Below, piece after piece: positions 1 through 6,478 of a stretch of 29,555 nt of DNA; position 1 is the first letter of the stretch; each line of letters opens with the position of its first letter. The notes beneath the pieces were generated by a model. It had not been told where the DNA came from, ran no database searches, and saw nothing but the letters and a program-made list of their open reading frames with translations. The position numbers and the translations under genes were made by a program. Origin of the DNA: Bordetella parapertussis (GTDB lineage Bacteria > Pseudomonadota > Gammaproteobacteria > Burkholderiales > SG8-41); contig CAMBSS010000032.1 in NCBI GenBank assembly GCA_945870465.1, forward strand, positions 1-29,555, written 5' to 3'.

Positions 1-212
1 CCGGACGCGACTTTCGGCAGTTGCCTGGCCGTCAGCGCCTGCATTTCCTTCTGCTGCATGCCGCAGCCGATCACGGCGAAGGTGTCGGCGAGAATGCGCT
101 TGGAGTGCTCGATGACGTGTGCGGGGATGTCTTCGTAGCGGGTCTCGCAGGCAAACTTCGCGATGGCGTCGAGATAATCGGTCTTGGCTGAATTGGCCAT
201 CGGGGTGTCCAC
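1..212 (-). CDS. MmgE/PrpD family protein, N-terminal part (runs off the window)
   Basis: Only about the first 70 codons are present; the 3' part lies before position 1. The translation contains DYLDAIAKFACETRYEDIP and VIEHSKRILADTFAVIGCG. This is the usual opening of the MmgE/PrpD (2-methylcitrate dehydratase-like) fold: an N-terminal helix, a YEDIP-type motif and a helix ending in D-T/C-x-A-V-x-x-x-G. I prefer the GTG at 210-212 over the ATG at 198-200, because GAGGAGAG sits about 8 nt before the GTG and nothing comparable precedes the ATG. It lies about 100 bp downstream of a Bug gene on the same strand. A second complete MmgE/PrpD gene begins at 3315. The substrate cannot be told from this fragment. 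Confidence 0.75.
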   Translation of the reverse strand, partial: MDTPMANSAKTDYLDAIAKFACETRYEDIPAHVIEHSKRILADTFAVIGCGMQQKEMQALTARQLPKVAS

Positions 213-228
213 TGGAATTTCTCTCCTC

Positions 229-258
229 GCTTTATTGCGCTTTATTGCGCTTTATTGT
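229..258. repeat. Three tandem 10-bp units in the leader of the MmgE/PrpD gene
   Basis: The unit GCTTTATTGC is repeated in register (229-238, 239-248, 249-258; the last copy is altered at its end). Read on the minus strand, the array gives CAATAAAGCG units that run straight into the Shine-Dalgarno of the gene starting at 212. Confidence 0.7.
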
Positions 259-275
259 AATTTAAGTTGCAGCTT

Positions 276-299
276 GCCGGCGCGCGCGGCCGCGCCGGC
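276..299. other. Strong GC hairpin downstream of the Bug gene
   Basis: GCCGGCGCG (276-284) and CGCGCCGGC (291-299) form a perfect 9-bp stem with a 6-nt loop, just after the stop of the minus-strand Bug gene. There is no T tract on either side, so it is not a classical intrinsic terminator. It could be a 3'-end stabilising or processing hairpin between two co-directional genes. Confidence 0.35.
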
Positions 300-311
300 G
301 TCACGGCGGTT

Positions 312-1292
312 TTACTGGGTAAACTCGAGTCCCGCCTGTTTGATGACGCTCGACCACTTCTGCGCTTCGGATTTGATGAAGCGCTCGAACTGCTCGGGCG
401 TGCTGCCGACCGGCTTGGTGCCGTTGCGTGTAAACGTGTCCTTCATTTCGGCGGTCTGCAGATGCTTCGCCACGTCGCTTTGCAGGTGGTTCACGATTTC
501 TTTCGGTGTGCCGGCCGGTGCCAGCAAGCCCAGCCAGCCGGTGATGATCACCGTCGGGAAGCCCGACTCGCGCATGGTCGGCGCGTTGGTGAAGATGGTA
601 TCGCGCGCCTCGCCGCAAGTCGCGAGCAGGCGCAGCTTGCCCGAATCGATATGCTGCGCAGCGCCCGGCAACGGTGTAAACAGCAGCGCGATCTGTCCGC
701 CGATGAGGTCAGTCACCGCCGGCGTTTGTCCTTTGTACGGCACGTGCGTCAATTTGAGATTGGTGGCCAGCGCGAACAGTTCGCCCGCGAGATGGGTCTG
801 GTTGCCAATGCCGAACGAAGCGTAGTCGAGCTGGCTGGGACGCGCGCGGCCCAGCGCGACGAGTTCCTTCACCGTCCTGACCGGCAATCCCGGATTGACC
901 AGCAGGCCGAATGGATTGTCGGCGGTCTGGGTGACAGGCACGAAATCCTTGAACGTGTCGTACGGCAGTTTCTTGTAGACGTACGGGTTCATGGTTAACG
1001 CGCTCGGCACGGCATGCACCAGCGTATAGCCGTCGGGTTTGGATTTGGCGACGGCTTCCATGCCGATGATGCCGTTCGCGCCCGCGCGGTTTTCCACGAT
1101 CACCTGCTGGCCCATGGACTCGGTAATCTTTTGCCCGATGGCGCGCGCGATGATGTCCGGCCCCGATCCCGGCGCCTGCGGCACGACGATGCGGATGGGA
1201 CGGTTCGGGTAATCCTGTGATTGCGCCGCCGCGTTCGCTGCAACCAGCAGAGCCGTTGCGCAGGTCCCCACTGCAAGCAAAATGCGTTTCAT
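312..1292 (-). CDS. Bug/TctC-family periplasmic solute-binding protein
   Basis: A 326-residue extracytoplasmic receptor of the tripartite tricarboxylate transporter (TTT) type. Such proteins bind small carboxylates or related compounds in the periplasm and hand them to TctA/TctB-type membrane proteins. It opens with a signal peptide (MKRILLAVGTCATALLVAAN, cleavage near AAAQ), then YPNRPIRIVVPQAPG, KPDGYTL, THVPYKG and LAPAGTP, all typical of Bug proteins. The length is usual for the family. I chose the ATG at 1290-1292 because it places the signal peptide at the N terminus; the Shine-Dalgarno is weak. No membrane partner genes are in the window. It reads toward the MmgE/PrpD gene at 212, so the two may be co-transcribed. 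The ligand is unknown. Confidence 0.9.
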   Translation of the reverse strand: MKRILLAVGTCATALLVAANAAAQSQDYPNRPIRIVVPQAPGSGPDIIARAIGQKITESMGQQVIVENRAGANGIIGMEAVAKSKPDGYTLVHAVPSALTMNPYVYKKLPYDTFKDFVPVTQTADNPFGLLVNPGLPVRTVKELVALGRARPSQLDYASFGIGNQTHLAGELFALATNLKLTHVPYKGQTPAVTDLIGGQIALLFTPLPGAAQHIDSGKLRLLATCGEARDTIFTNAPTMRESGFPTVIITGWLGLLAPAGTPKEIVNHLQSDVAKHLQTAEMKDTFTRNGTKPVGSTPEQFERFIKSEAQKWSSVIKQAGLEFTQ

Positions 1293-1694
1293 CTTTATCT
1301 CACTTTCTCTGGCAGAGACGGCGTTTGAAGATATCGACGGCTGGGGACAGTATGGCACGCGGAAAATCGCGATTCAATGTCCGCGCCACTATGGTGGGCG
1401 CGCACAAAAAGGGTGCCCGCGCGGCGCGAAATTTCCGCATTATCCGGCAACGAGAGGCCGCCATCCGCAGATATTGGCCCATGGCTCCCGTATGGCAGTT
1501 TGAGGAACTTTCCCCTGCTGATCGAGGGCGGCCCATAGGTAATTTTGTGAAGAAGCCGCAAAAAAGCTACACTGTCAGAAAACAACCGGGCGCCGGCTCA
1601 GGCTAGGCTCCGGTAGCGGATCCCGCGCACGTCGATTTTTCAGCGTATCGATGAATACAGGTCTGGCAGTTCATCCACCTTCAGGAGATAGGGC
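1293..1694. other. Divergent intergenic region
   Basis: About 400 bp separate the minus-strand Bug gene from the plus-strand VOC gene. No coding sequence looks convincing here. Apart from the promoter candidate at 1545-1573 I see no repeats or terminators. Confidence 0.5.
1545..1573 (+). promoter_or_regulatory. Candidate sigma-70 promoter for the VOC gene
   Basis: TTGTGA (1545-1550) and TACACT (1568-1573) are separated by 17 nt, each matching the consensus in four of six positions. They lie about 120 bp before the VOC start in an otherwise empty region. This is pattern matching only. Confidence 0.3.
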
Positions 1695-2141
1695 ATGAGC
1701 AGTACTCTGTTTCATTTTTCGTTCGCGGTGAACGATCTGGACCGTGCGCGCAAGTTCTACGGCGAGATGCTGCAGTGCCCGGAAGGCCGCAAGCTGAAAG
1801 GGCGCGTGGACTTCAATTTCTTCGGCCATCACATCGTGGCGCACCTCGCGCCCGACGAAGTGGTCGGCGACCAGGGCCGCAAAATCGGCGGCACGCTGGC
1901 GACTCCGCTGCGCCATTTCGGCGTCGTCATGACGTTGGAGGATTTTCAGAAAGCGTCGTCGCGCCTGGAGCAGCTTGGAGCGCATTGGATCAACAAGCCG
2001 AGCGTTACGCAAAAAGGCACGGTGCGCGAGCAGATGCTGATGACGGTCAGCGACGATTGCGGCAACGCCATCGAGTTCAAGGGATTGAGCAACATAGCGG
2101 ACGTCTACGCGGTGCGGGAAACCGAAGCCGTATCGGCGTAA
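1695..2141 (+). CDS. VOC-superfamily (glyoxalase/dioxygenase-fold) protein
   Basis: A 148-residue protein with the paired beta-alpha-beta-beta-beta layout of the vicinal oxygen chelate superfamily. FHFSFAVNDLDRARKFYGEML (residues about 5-25) opens the first half. VDFNFFGHHIVAHLAP closes it. RHFGVVMTLEDFQKAS opens the second half, and GNAIEFKGL near the C terminus carries the expected Glu. Early His, mid His and late Glu are candidate metal ligands. These proteins include glyoxalase I, ring-cleavage dioxygenases and fosfomycin-resistance enzymes; nothing here fixes which reaction applies. It is followed 36 bp later by a small DUF2188-like gene on the same strand. Confidence 0.8.
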   Translation: MSSTLFHFSFAVNDLDRARKFYGEMLQCPEGRKLKGRVDFNFFGHHIVAHLAPDEVVGDQGRKIGGTLATPLRHFGVVMTLEDFQKASSRLEQLGAHWINKPSVTQKGTVREQMLMTVSDDCGNAIEFKGLSNIADVYAVRETEAVSA

Positions 2142-2177
2142 TAAAAAAGTCTGGATTAACCACGGAGGAGTCGGCAA

Positions 2178-2399
2178 GTGAAAAGGAAATTTACACTGCG
2201 ATTTGACGATACCAAGGCAAGCTGGGTGCTGAAGCACGACGACACCGAGAAAGTCGTGCGGACTTTCAAATCCAAGGAGGAAGGCAGCCGCGCCGGGATT
2301 TTACGCAAGACCCTCGGCCAAAGAGGCGGCATTGTCGTGTTGAGGACCAAGACGGGCGTGTTCGACGAGGAGAGGGTATTTCCGGAGTTGCGCGGTTAA
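2178..2399 (+). CDS. Small DUF2188-like protein
   Basis: A 73-residue basic protein starting at GTG (2178), with GGAGGAG seven bases before it. The pattern W-V-L-K...V-V-R-T-F-K-S-K-E-E-G followed by a helix, then GGIVVLRTKTGVFDEERVFP, resembles DUF2188. That is a small alpha/beta fold with a conserved Trp, a 'K-x-E-A' helix and a terminal strand. No function is established for the family. It probably shares a transcript with the VOC gene upstream. Its 3' side runs into a family-A palindromic element. Confidence 0.6.
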   Translation: MKRKFTLRFDDTKASWVLKHDDTEKVVRTFKSKEEGSRAGILRKTLGQRGGIVVLRTKTGVFDEERVFPELRG

Positions 2400-2408
2400 A
2401 TCTTCAAT

Positions 2409-2607
2409 CTTGAACCGCGAAGGATTCTTTTTAATACCCCCTTGCGGGGTACGCAAAGGACGCGAAGGCAAACTCTCAATCGATTGGGCGCCGATTCGGT
2501 TCGATCTTTGGGATGTCGCACTTTGAAGCTGGCCCCGAAAATTTTTCTGTCTTGCCTTGGGGTTCCTTTGCGTCCTTCGCGTCCTTTGCGGTTCACGAGT
2601 TTTTAAG
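2409..2607. repeat. Palindromic intergenic element, family A, copy 1
   Basis: The left arm begins TTGAACCGCGAAGG (2409 on) and includes ACGCAAAGGACGCGAAGG. The right arm reads CCTTTGCGTCCTTCGCGTCC and ends TTTGCGGTTCACGAG plus TTTTTAAG at 2607. The arms are inverted versions of a 9-bp tandem unit (AAAGGACGC with AACCGC at the outer end) around an unrelated core of about 100 bp. The left unit is interrupted by a 27-bp insert (about 2424-2450). The element fills the entire gap between the DUF2188-like gene and ybaK and stops 1 nt before the ybaK ATG. Confidence 0.85.
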
Positions 2608-2608
2608 T

Positions 2609-3076
2609 ATGACCGTCTTCGAGCGTTTGACTGCGCTGCTCGACAGTCACGGCGTGGCCTACGACGTATCGCGTCACGAGCCGGTATTCACCAGTGAAGA
2701 GGCTGCGCGCGTGCGCGGGGCGCCTCTCGCCAGCGGCGCCAAGGCGCTGATCTGCAAAGCCGGCGAATCTTTCGTGCTGTTCGTGATGCCGGCCGACCGG
2801 CGGCTCGACAGCAAGCAGGCGCGCAAGGCGCTGGGCGTGAGAGGGGTGCGTTTCGCCACGCGCGAAGAAGTCGAGCAACTCACCACGCTCAAGCCGGGAT
2901 CGATCCCGCCGTTCGGCAGCCTGTTCGGGTTTGCCACTTATTGCGACGAGCAGTTGTCCGCGCAACCCCGCATCAATTTCAATGCCGGCGACCATGCCAT
3001 CAGCGTGAATATGTCGAGCGCGGATTATCAGAAGGTCGAGCAACCGACAATGGGACAATTCTCGGAAGCCGCGTGA
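2609..3076 (+). CDS. YbaK/EbsC-type aminoacyl-tRNA deacylase
   Basis: A 155-residue single-domain protein of the YbaK/prolyl-tRNA-editing family, which hydrolyses mischarged tRNAs (for example Cys- or Ala-tRNAPro) in trans. Visible family features are the opening helix FERLTALLDSHGVAYDVSRHEP, the ALICKAG strand with the conserved Lys, FVLFVMPADRRLD, the helix SKQARKALG, and GSIPPFGSLFG (the glycine-rich loop). A reading frame extends upstream, but it runs through repeat sequence, so I start at the ATG at 2609. No Shine-Dalgarno is visible: the bases just upstream are the end of the family-A element. Substrate specificity cannot be assigned from sequence alone. Confidence 0.85.
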   Translation: MTVFERLTALLDSHGVAYDVSRHEPVFTSEEAARVRGAPLASGAKALICKAGESFVLFVMPADRRLDSKQARKALGVRGVRFATREEVEQLTTLKPGSIPPFGSLFGFATYCDEQLSAQPRINFNAGDHAISVNMSSADYQKVEQPTMGQFSEAA

Positions 3077-3127
3077 CCGGTATCGCAGAGCCAACTGTAC
3101 TGGTAGCGGTCTCAAAAAAATTTTTGG

Positions 3128-3233
3128 AACCGCCGATGAACGCCGATGAACGCAGATAAACTCAAGGGACTTGATGTTGGTTCTGGAACGGGCCTGAAAT
3201 CATATCGGCGTTAATCGGCGTTCATCGGCGGTT
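3128..3233. repeat. Palindromic intergenic element, family B
   Basis: The left arm, AACCGCCGATGAACGC plus a second CGATGAACGC (3128-3153), is mirrored by GTTAATCGGCGTTC then ATCGGCGGTT (ending 3233). The arms match over about 24 bp with one difference and enclose about 55 bp of unrelated sequence. The outer hexamer AACCGC/GCGGTT is the same as in family A, but the repeated unit differs. It lies between ybaK and the MmgE/PrpD gene, 82 nt before the latter's start. Confidence 0.85.
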
Positions 3234-3314
3234 GCTTGTCGATATAGTGTTTTTGAGATGGTTCTAATACGTACCAGAAGATTCATAACATCCCCGATTG
3301 AGGAGAATGAAGAA

Positions 3315-4712
3315 ATGACATCGCTTAGCCGCCAGTTCGCGCGCTGGATCACGGGCCTCAAATATGAGGACCTGCCGCCGGAAGTCATTGACCGCGCGAA
3401 AGGCGTCACGCTGCACTGCCTGTCGTCGATATTGATAGGGTCGCAGACCAAGCCGGGTCGCGATGCGGTCAAGCTCATGACCGACGAAGAAGAGGGCGTG
3501 AAGCGCGGCGCGACCATCCTGGTCAGCGGCCAGAAAGTCACCAAGGGCGGCGCCGCGTTCGCCAATTCCGAAATGGCGTTCGCGGGCGGCAAGTGGGACA
3601 CGTTCCGCATGTTGATGCACCCGGGCACCAGCGTGCCGCCGGCAGCGTTGGCGGCGGCCGAGGAAGCGGGCGCTTCCGGCAAGGAATTCATTACCGCGGT
3701 TGCGGCGGGATATGAGGTGATGGAGCGTCTTGCTGCGGAATTCATTCCGACGCTGGCGGCGCGCGGGTTTCATGCGAGCCCGATATTCGGCATATTCGGC
3801 GGCGCCATCGCTGCCGCAAAAATACTCAAGCTCGACGAAGACCAGATGAACAGCACCATTGCGCTGTGCGCGAGCCTCGCGAGCGGCAACGTCGAAGGCG
3901 CGCGCAGTGGCGGCAAGGCATTGCGCGAAGGCGCTGCAGTGCGTAACTCCATGCTGGCCGTGGCGCTCGCGCGCCAGGGGCATGTGGGTGGCGAGACGGT
4001 GCTCGAAGGTGACGCCGGTTTCTATCACGCGTATGTCGGCAACAACCAGGGCAAGCTGACGTACAGCTTTACCGGCGACACGCACGCGAGCCTCGCAAAA
4101 ATCACCGCCAACCTCGGCAAGGACTGGATATTTCTCGAAACGCTCTACCGCATCTATTCGATTTCGGGCTACAACATCGCGCACGTCGATGTGACGGCAA
4201 AGCTGTGCAAGGACAACGATATCCGGCCGGAAAACATCGATCGCATAGAAGCCGTGGTGAACTGGCTGGAGACGCAGTATCCGAGTCCGGCATTTGCGGT
4301 GCGCCGCGAAGATACCAACCGCCAACCCGGCAGCACTGCATACCATCTCGCCTACGCTGCCATCACGCGCGGCTTCCCGATGTTGGGCGACTGGGCGCCG
4401 CAGAGTTCGCGCGCCGACGATCCGCCGCAAGTAATGGAACTGACGAACCGCGTGACGATCATCCCGTCGCCGACGATGACGCTGTTTGGCCCGCGCATCA
4501 CGATTTTCACCAAGGACGGCAAAAGCCACACGCTGCAGGGGACTGGCCGCGAATTCATCTGGGATTTCGAGGAAGAAGCGCGCCGCATCCGCGGTATCGA
4601 TCCCGGCCTGCCGATTCCCATTCCCCAGTATGAAGCGGTCATCGAGACCTGCCGCACTCTCGACCGCCAGCCGCGCGCCGATGCGCTGGTGAAATTGATG
4701 TTGAAGCAGTAA
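3315..4712 (+). CDS. MmgE/PrpD family protein (2-methylcitrate dehydratase-like)
   Basis: A complete 465-residue member of the MmgE/PrpD family, which contains 2-methylcitrate dehydratase, cis-aconitate decarboxylase and many uncharacterised dehydratases or isomerases. Typical stretches are FARWITGLKYEDLPPEVIDRAKG near the N terminus, a Gly-rich active-site region (GGAAFANSEMAFAGGKWDTF, with MLMHPGTSVPPAALAAAE after it), GFHASPIFGIFGGAIAAAKIL, the helix LASGNVEGARSGGKALREG, and the lid-domain strand. The start at 3315 is supported by AGGAG nine bases before it; an upstream in-frame ATG is less likely. No other propionate-catabolism gene (prpB, prpC) is nearby, so a true methylcitrate role is not supported. 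A cupin gene follows after 94 bp. Confidence 0.88.
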   Translation: MTSLSRQFARWITGLKYEDLPPEVIDRAKGVTLHCLSSILIGSQTKPGRDAVKLMTDEEEGVKRGATILVSGQKVTKGGAAFANSEMAFAGGKWDTFRMLMHPGTSVPPAALAAAEEAGASGKEFITAVAAGYEVMERLAAEFIPTLAARGFHASPIFGIFGGAIAAAKILKLDEDQMNSTIALCASLASGNVEGARSGGKALREGAAVRNSMLAVALARQGHVGGETVLEGDAGFYHAYVGNNQGKLTYSFTGDTHASLAKITANLGKDWIFLETLYRIYSISGYNIAHVDVTAKLCKDNDIRPENIDRIEAVVNWLETQYPSPAFAVRREDTNRQPGSTAYHLAYAAITRGFPMLGDWAPQSSRADDPPQVMELTNRVTIIPSPTMTLFGPRITIFTKDGKSHTLQGTGREFIWDFEEEARRIRGIDPGLPIPIPQYEAVIETCRTLDRQPRADALVKLMLKQ

Positions 4713-4806
4713 TGGTGCTACGCCCGGTAACGAAACTCCTGCCTCCTCAATCCGGCGCCAAGGTCGAGTAAAATTATTATTGCATGACTCCCGGGAGGTT
4801 ACGGCA

Positions 4807-5364
4807 ATGAAAGTCCACGAACTGGTCGCATTCCTCGCGAAGGCGAACTCAAGCAGCAACCCGATGGTCGCGGTGCGCGAGGCCATGGAAGGCCTGCGCA
4901 AGGACATCGACGCTCTGGCGCAGGCGCTGAGCTATGTGTCGGGTATCGGCGGCAATCCGAAGCAGGTCTTTTACCGGTCGCCGGAACTTACTTTGCTGAA
5001 AGTCAGTTTTCCCAATGGACGCCGCACGCCGCCGCACGATCACGGCACGTGGGCGACCATACTGCTCATGTCCGGCAGCGAAAAAAACACGCTGTACCGC
5101 TCCGCTCCGGGCGGTTTGAGAAAAGCGGGCGAAGCGACGCTGGAGCGCGGATCGATACTGCCGATGATGGCTGACACCGTGCACGTCGCCGAATGCCTGG
5201 GCGATGAACCCGCCATCGGCCTGCACGTCTACGGCGGCGACATACTCGAACTGCCGCGCCGCATGTGGAACCCGGAAACGCTCGAACCGCATCCGCTGGA
5301 TTGGGGTTTGTACGAAACCTTTGCCCGCACTGCTTCAAATGCCGCGAGCGCGCCGCTGACTTAG
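4807..5364 (+). CDS. Thiol-dioxygenase-like cupin (cysteine dioxygenase fold)
   Basis: A 185-residue cupin. TPPHDHGTWATILLMSG places His77 and His79 in the first cupin motif, and ADTVHVAECLGDEPAIGLHVYGGD supplies His126, His140 and a Tyr two residues later. That arrangement is what is seen in non-haem iron cysteine/3-mercaptopropionate dioxygenase-like proteins, which oxidise a thiol to a sulfinate in the cytoplasm. The assignment to the fold is fairly firm; the thiol substrate is inference, and uncharacterised relatives are common. GGGAGG lies about eight bases before the ATG at 4807, and in-frame codons upstream lack such a site. The regulator at 5384-6319 is convergent, with only 19 bp between the stop codons. 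Confidence 0.72.
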   Translation: MKVHELVAFLAKANSSSNPMVAVREAMEGLRKDIDALAQALSYVSGIGGNPKQVFYRSPELTLLKVSFPNGRRTPPHDHGTWATILLMSGSEKNTLYRSAPGGLRKAGEATLERGSILPMMADTVHVAECLGDEPAIGLHVYGGDILELPRRMWNPETLEPHPLDWGLYETFARTASNAASAPLT

Positions 5365-5383
5365 CGCAATCGCCTGCCCGCGA

Positions 5384-6319
5384 TTATTCGCGCGGCTGGC
5401 TTGTAAATACCGCGCGCTCCACAATTTCCCGCGTCAGTTTCGGCGAAAACAGCCGGATGAAGCGGAACACGTAGCCCCTTAGATAGCTGTGTCTGCGGAT
5501 GCCGACATAAATCTTGTTCGACTCGAACAGGTGGCGGGCATCGATGGAACGCAGCGCGCGGTCTTCCTTCGCGTCGTAAGCGAGCGAGGCGACGATGGCT
5601 ACGCCCATGCCGTGTTTTACATATGTTTTCATTACGTCCACGTCGGTGGCGCTGAGGATGATGTTGGGCTTCAATTGCCTGCTCTCGAAAGCGCGCATGA
5701 CCTGCGAGTGGGTGGCGAATTCGGAGTCGTAGGTAATCAGCGGGTAGCGCGCCAGTTCTTCGATAGTGAGCGCGCGCTTGCCCAGTAACGGGTGCTTCAG
5801 CGGCGTGAGCACGACTTTCGGGTGGTCGTAGCAGGGCAGCAGTACGAGGTTCGGAATAGGGCGGATCGGTTCCGAGGAAATCGACAGGTCGGCGTCGCCC
5901 GAGCTCGCCCACTCGGCAATCTGCGTCGGATTGCCCTGGCGCAGGATGACGCGCACCTTCGGGTACTCGGCGGCGAATTTCTTGATGACGCTGGGCAATA
6001 CATAGCGCGCGTGGGTGTGCGAGGTGGTAATCACCAGGTCGCCTGAATCTTTCGCGGTGAACTCATTGCCGACCTGGGCGAGGTTTTCAGCGTCGCGCAC
6101 CATGCGGCGCGCGATCTGCAGGACTTCAATGCCGGGTTTCGTCAGCCCGAGGATGCGCTTGCGGCTGCGCGCGAATACGGCGACCCCCAGCTCTTTTTCG
6201 AGGGCCTGGATTTGGCGGCTGACGCTGGGCTGCGAAGTATGCAGCGCGGCCGCCGCGTTCGAGATGCTGAGTTCGCGGTCGACGATTTCGCAAAGAAACC
6301 TCAATTGCTGCAGCTTCAT
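5384..6319 (-). CDS. LysR-type transcriptional regulator, CysB-like
   Basis: A 311-residue LysR-family regulator. The N terminus MKLQQLRFLCEIVDRELSIS with the helix-turn-helix A-A-A-A-L-H-T-S-Q-P-S-V-S-R-Q-I-Q-A-L-E is the CysB-subfamily type, and the rest is the two-lobed effector domain (GDLVITTSHTHARYVLP, SSGDADLSIS, YPLITYD, GMGVAIVASLAYD). CysB relatives respond to sulfur compounds, but this subfamily also contains regulators of other pathways. It is divergent from the Bug/AtuA/HyuAB cluster starting at 6479 and convergent with the thiol-dioxygenase-like cupin, so it may control either or both. There is no Shine-Dalgarno before the ATG, and a promoter-like pair puts the transcript start almost at the ATG. 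Confidence 0.9.
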   Translation of the reverse strand: MKLQQLRFLCEIVDRELSISNAAAALHTSQPSVSRQIQALEKELGVAVFARSRKRILGLTKPGIEVLQIARRMVRDAENLAQVGNEFTAKDSGDLVITTSHTHARYVLPSVIKKFAAEYPKVRVILRQGNPTQIAEWASSGDADLSISSEPIRPIPNLVLLPCYDHPKVVLTPLKHPLLGKRALTIEELARYPLITYDSEFATHSQVMRAFESRQLKPNIILSATDVDVMKTYVKHGMGVAIVASLAYDAKEDRALRSIDARHLFESNKIYVGIRRHSYLRGYVFRFIRLFSPKLTREIVERAVFTSQPRE

Positions 6320-6326
6320 TTTTTCT

Positions 6327-6356
6327 AGTATACGTAAATAACATGCTTGTATTCAA
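6327..6356 (-). promoter_or_regulatory. Candidate promoter of the LysR gene, giving a nearly leaderless mRNA
   Basis: On the minus strand, TTGAAT (6351-6356) and TATACT (6327-6332) are separated by 18 nt. Only 7 nt separate the -10 from the ATG, so the predicted transcript start falls at or beside the start codon, consistent with the absence of a ribosome-binding site. Confidence 0.45.
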
Positions 6357-6376
6357 TCATAGTCTTTGATTGTATA
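6350..6376. promoter_or_regulatory. Candidate LysR operator (inverted repeat)
   Basis: TATTCAATCA (6350-6359), then 7 nt, then TGATTGTATA (6367-6376) form a 10-bp inverted repeat with one mismatch. It lies in the divergent region between the LysR gene and the catabolic cluster and overlaps the proposed LysR -35. Size and position suit a LysR dimer site that autoregulates lysR and activates the other direction. Confidence 0.5.
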
Positions 6377-6478
6377 TGTGTGGAGCCGGATAATGACGCA
6401 AACAACATTCAGAGATGACGCGTCCGGAGGCGTACGCCCGGCAGGTTTCGCGACGCGCGTCTTTCACTTTCAGCATTC

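Noticed and set aside
2513..2608. An upstream extension of the ybaK reading frame to 2513
   Set aside because: The extra codons are entirely within the family-A repeat element and do not resemble the YbaK N terminus; the conserved sequence begins at the ATG at 2609.
3315..4712. Naming the gene prpD (2-methylcitrate dehydratase)
   Set aside because: The family is broad and no prpB, prpC or other propionate-catabolism gene is nearby, so the specific enzyme is not supported.
3264..4907. A 547-codon minus-strand frame opposite the MmgE/PrpD gene
   Set aside because: Same reason: a complete, SD-supported MmgE/PrpD protein lies on the plus strand, and the antisense product resembles no family.
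5368..5386. A small AATCGC/GCGATT stem between the convergent cupin and LysR genes as a terminator
   Set aside because: The stem is only six pairs, has no T tract and overlaps the LysR stop codon; too weak to annotate.
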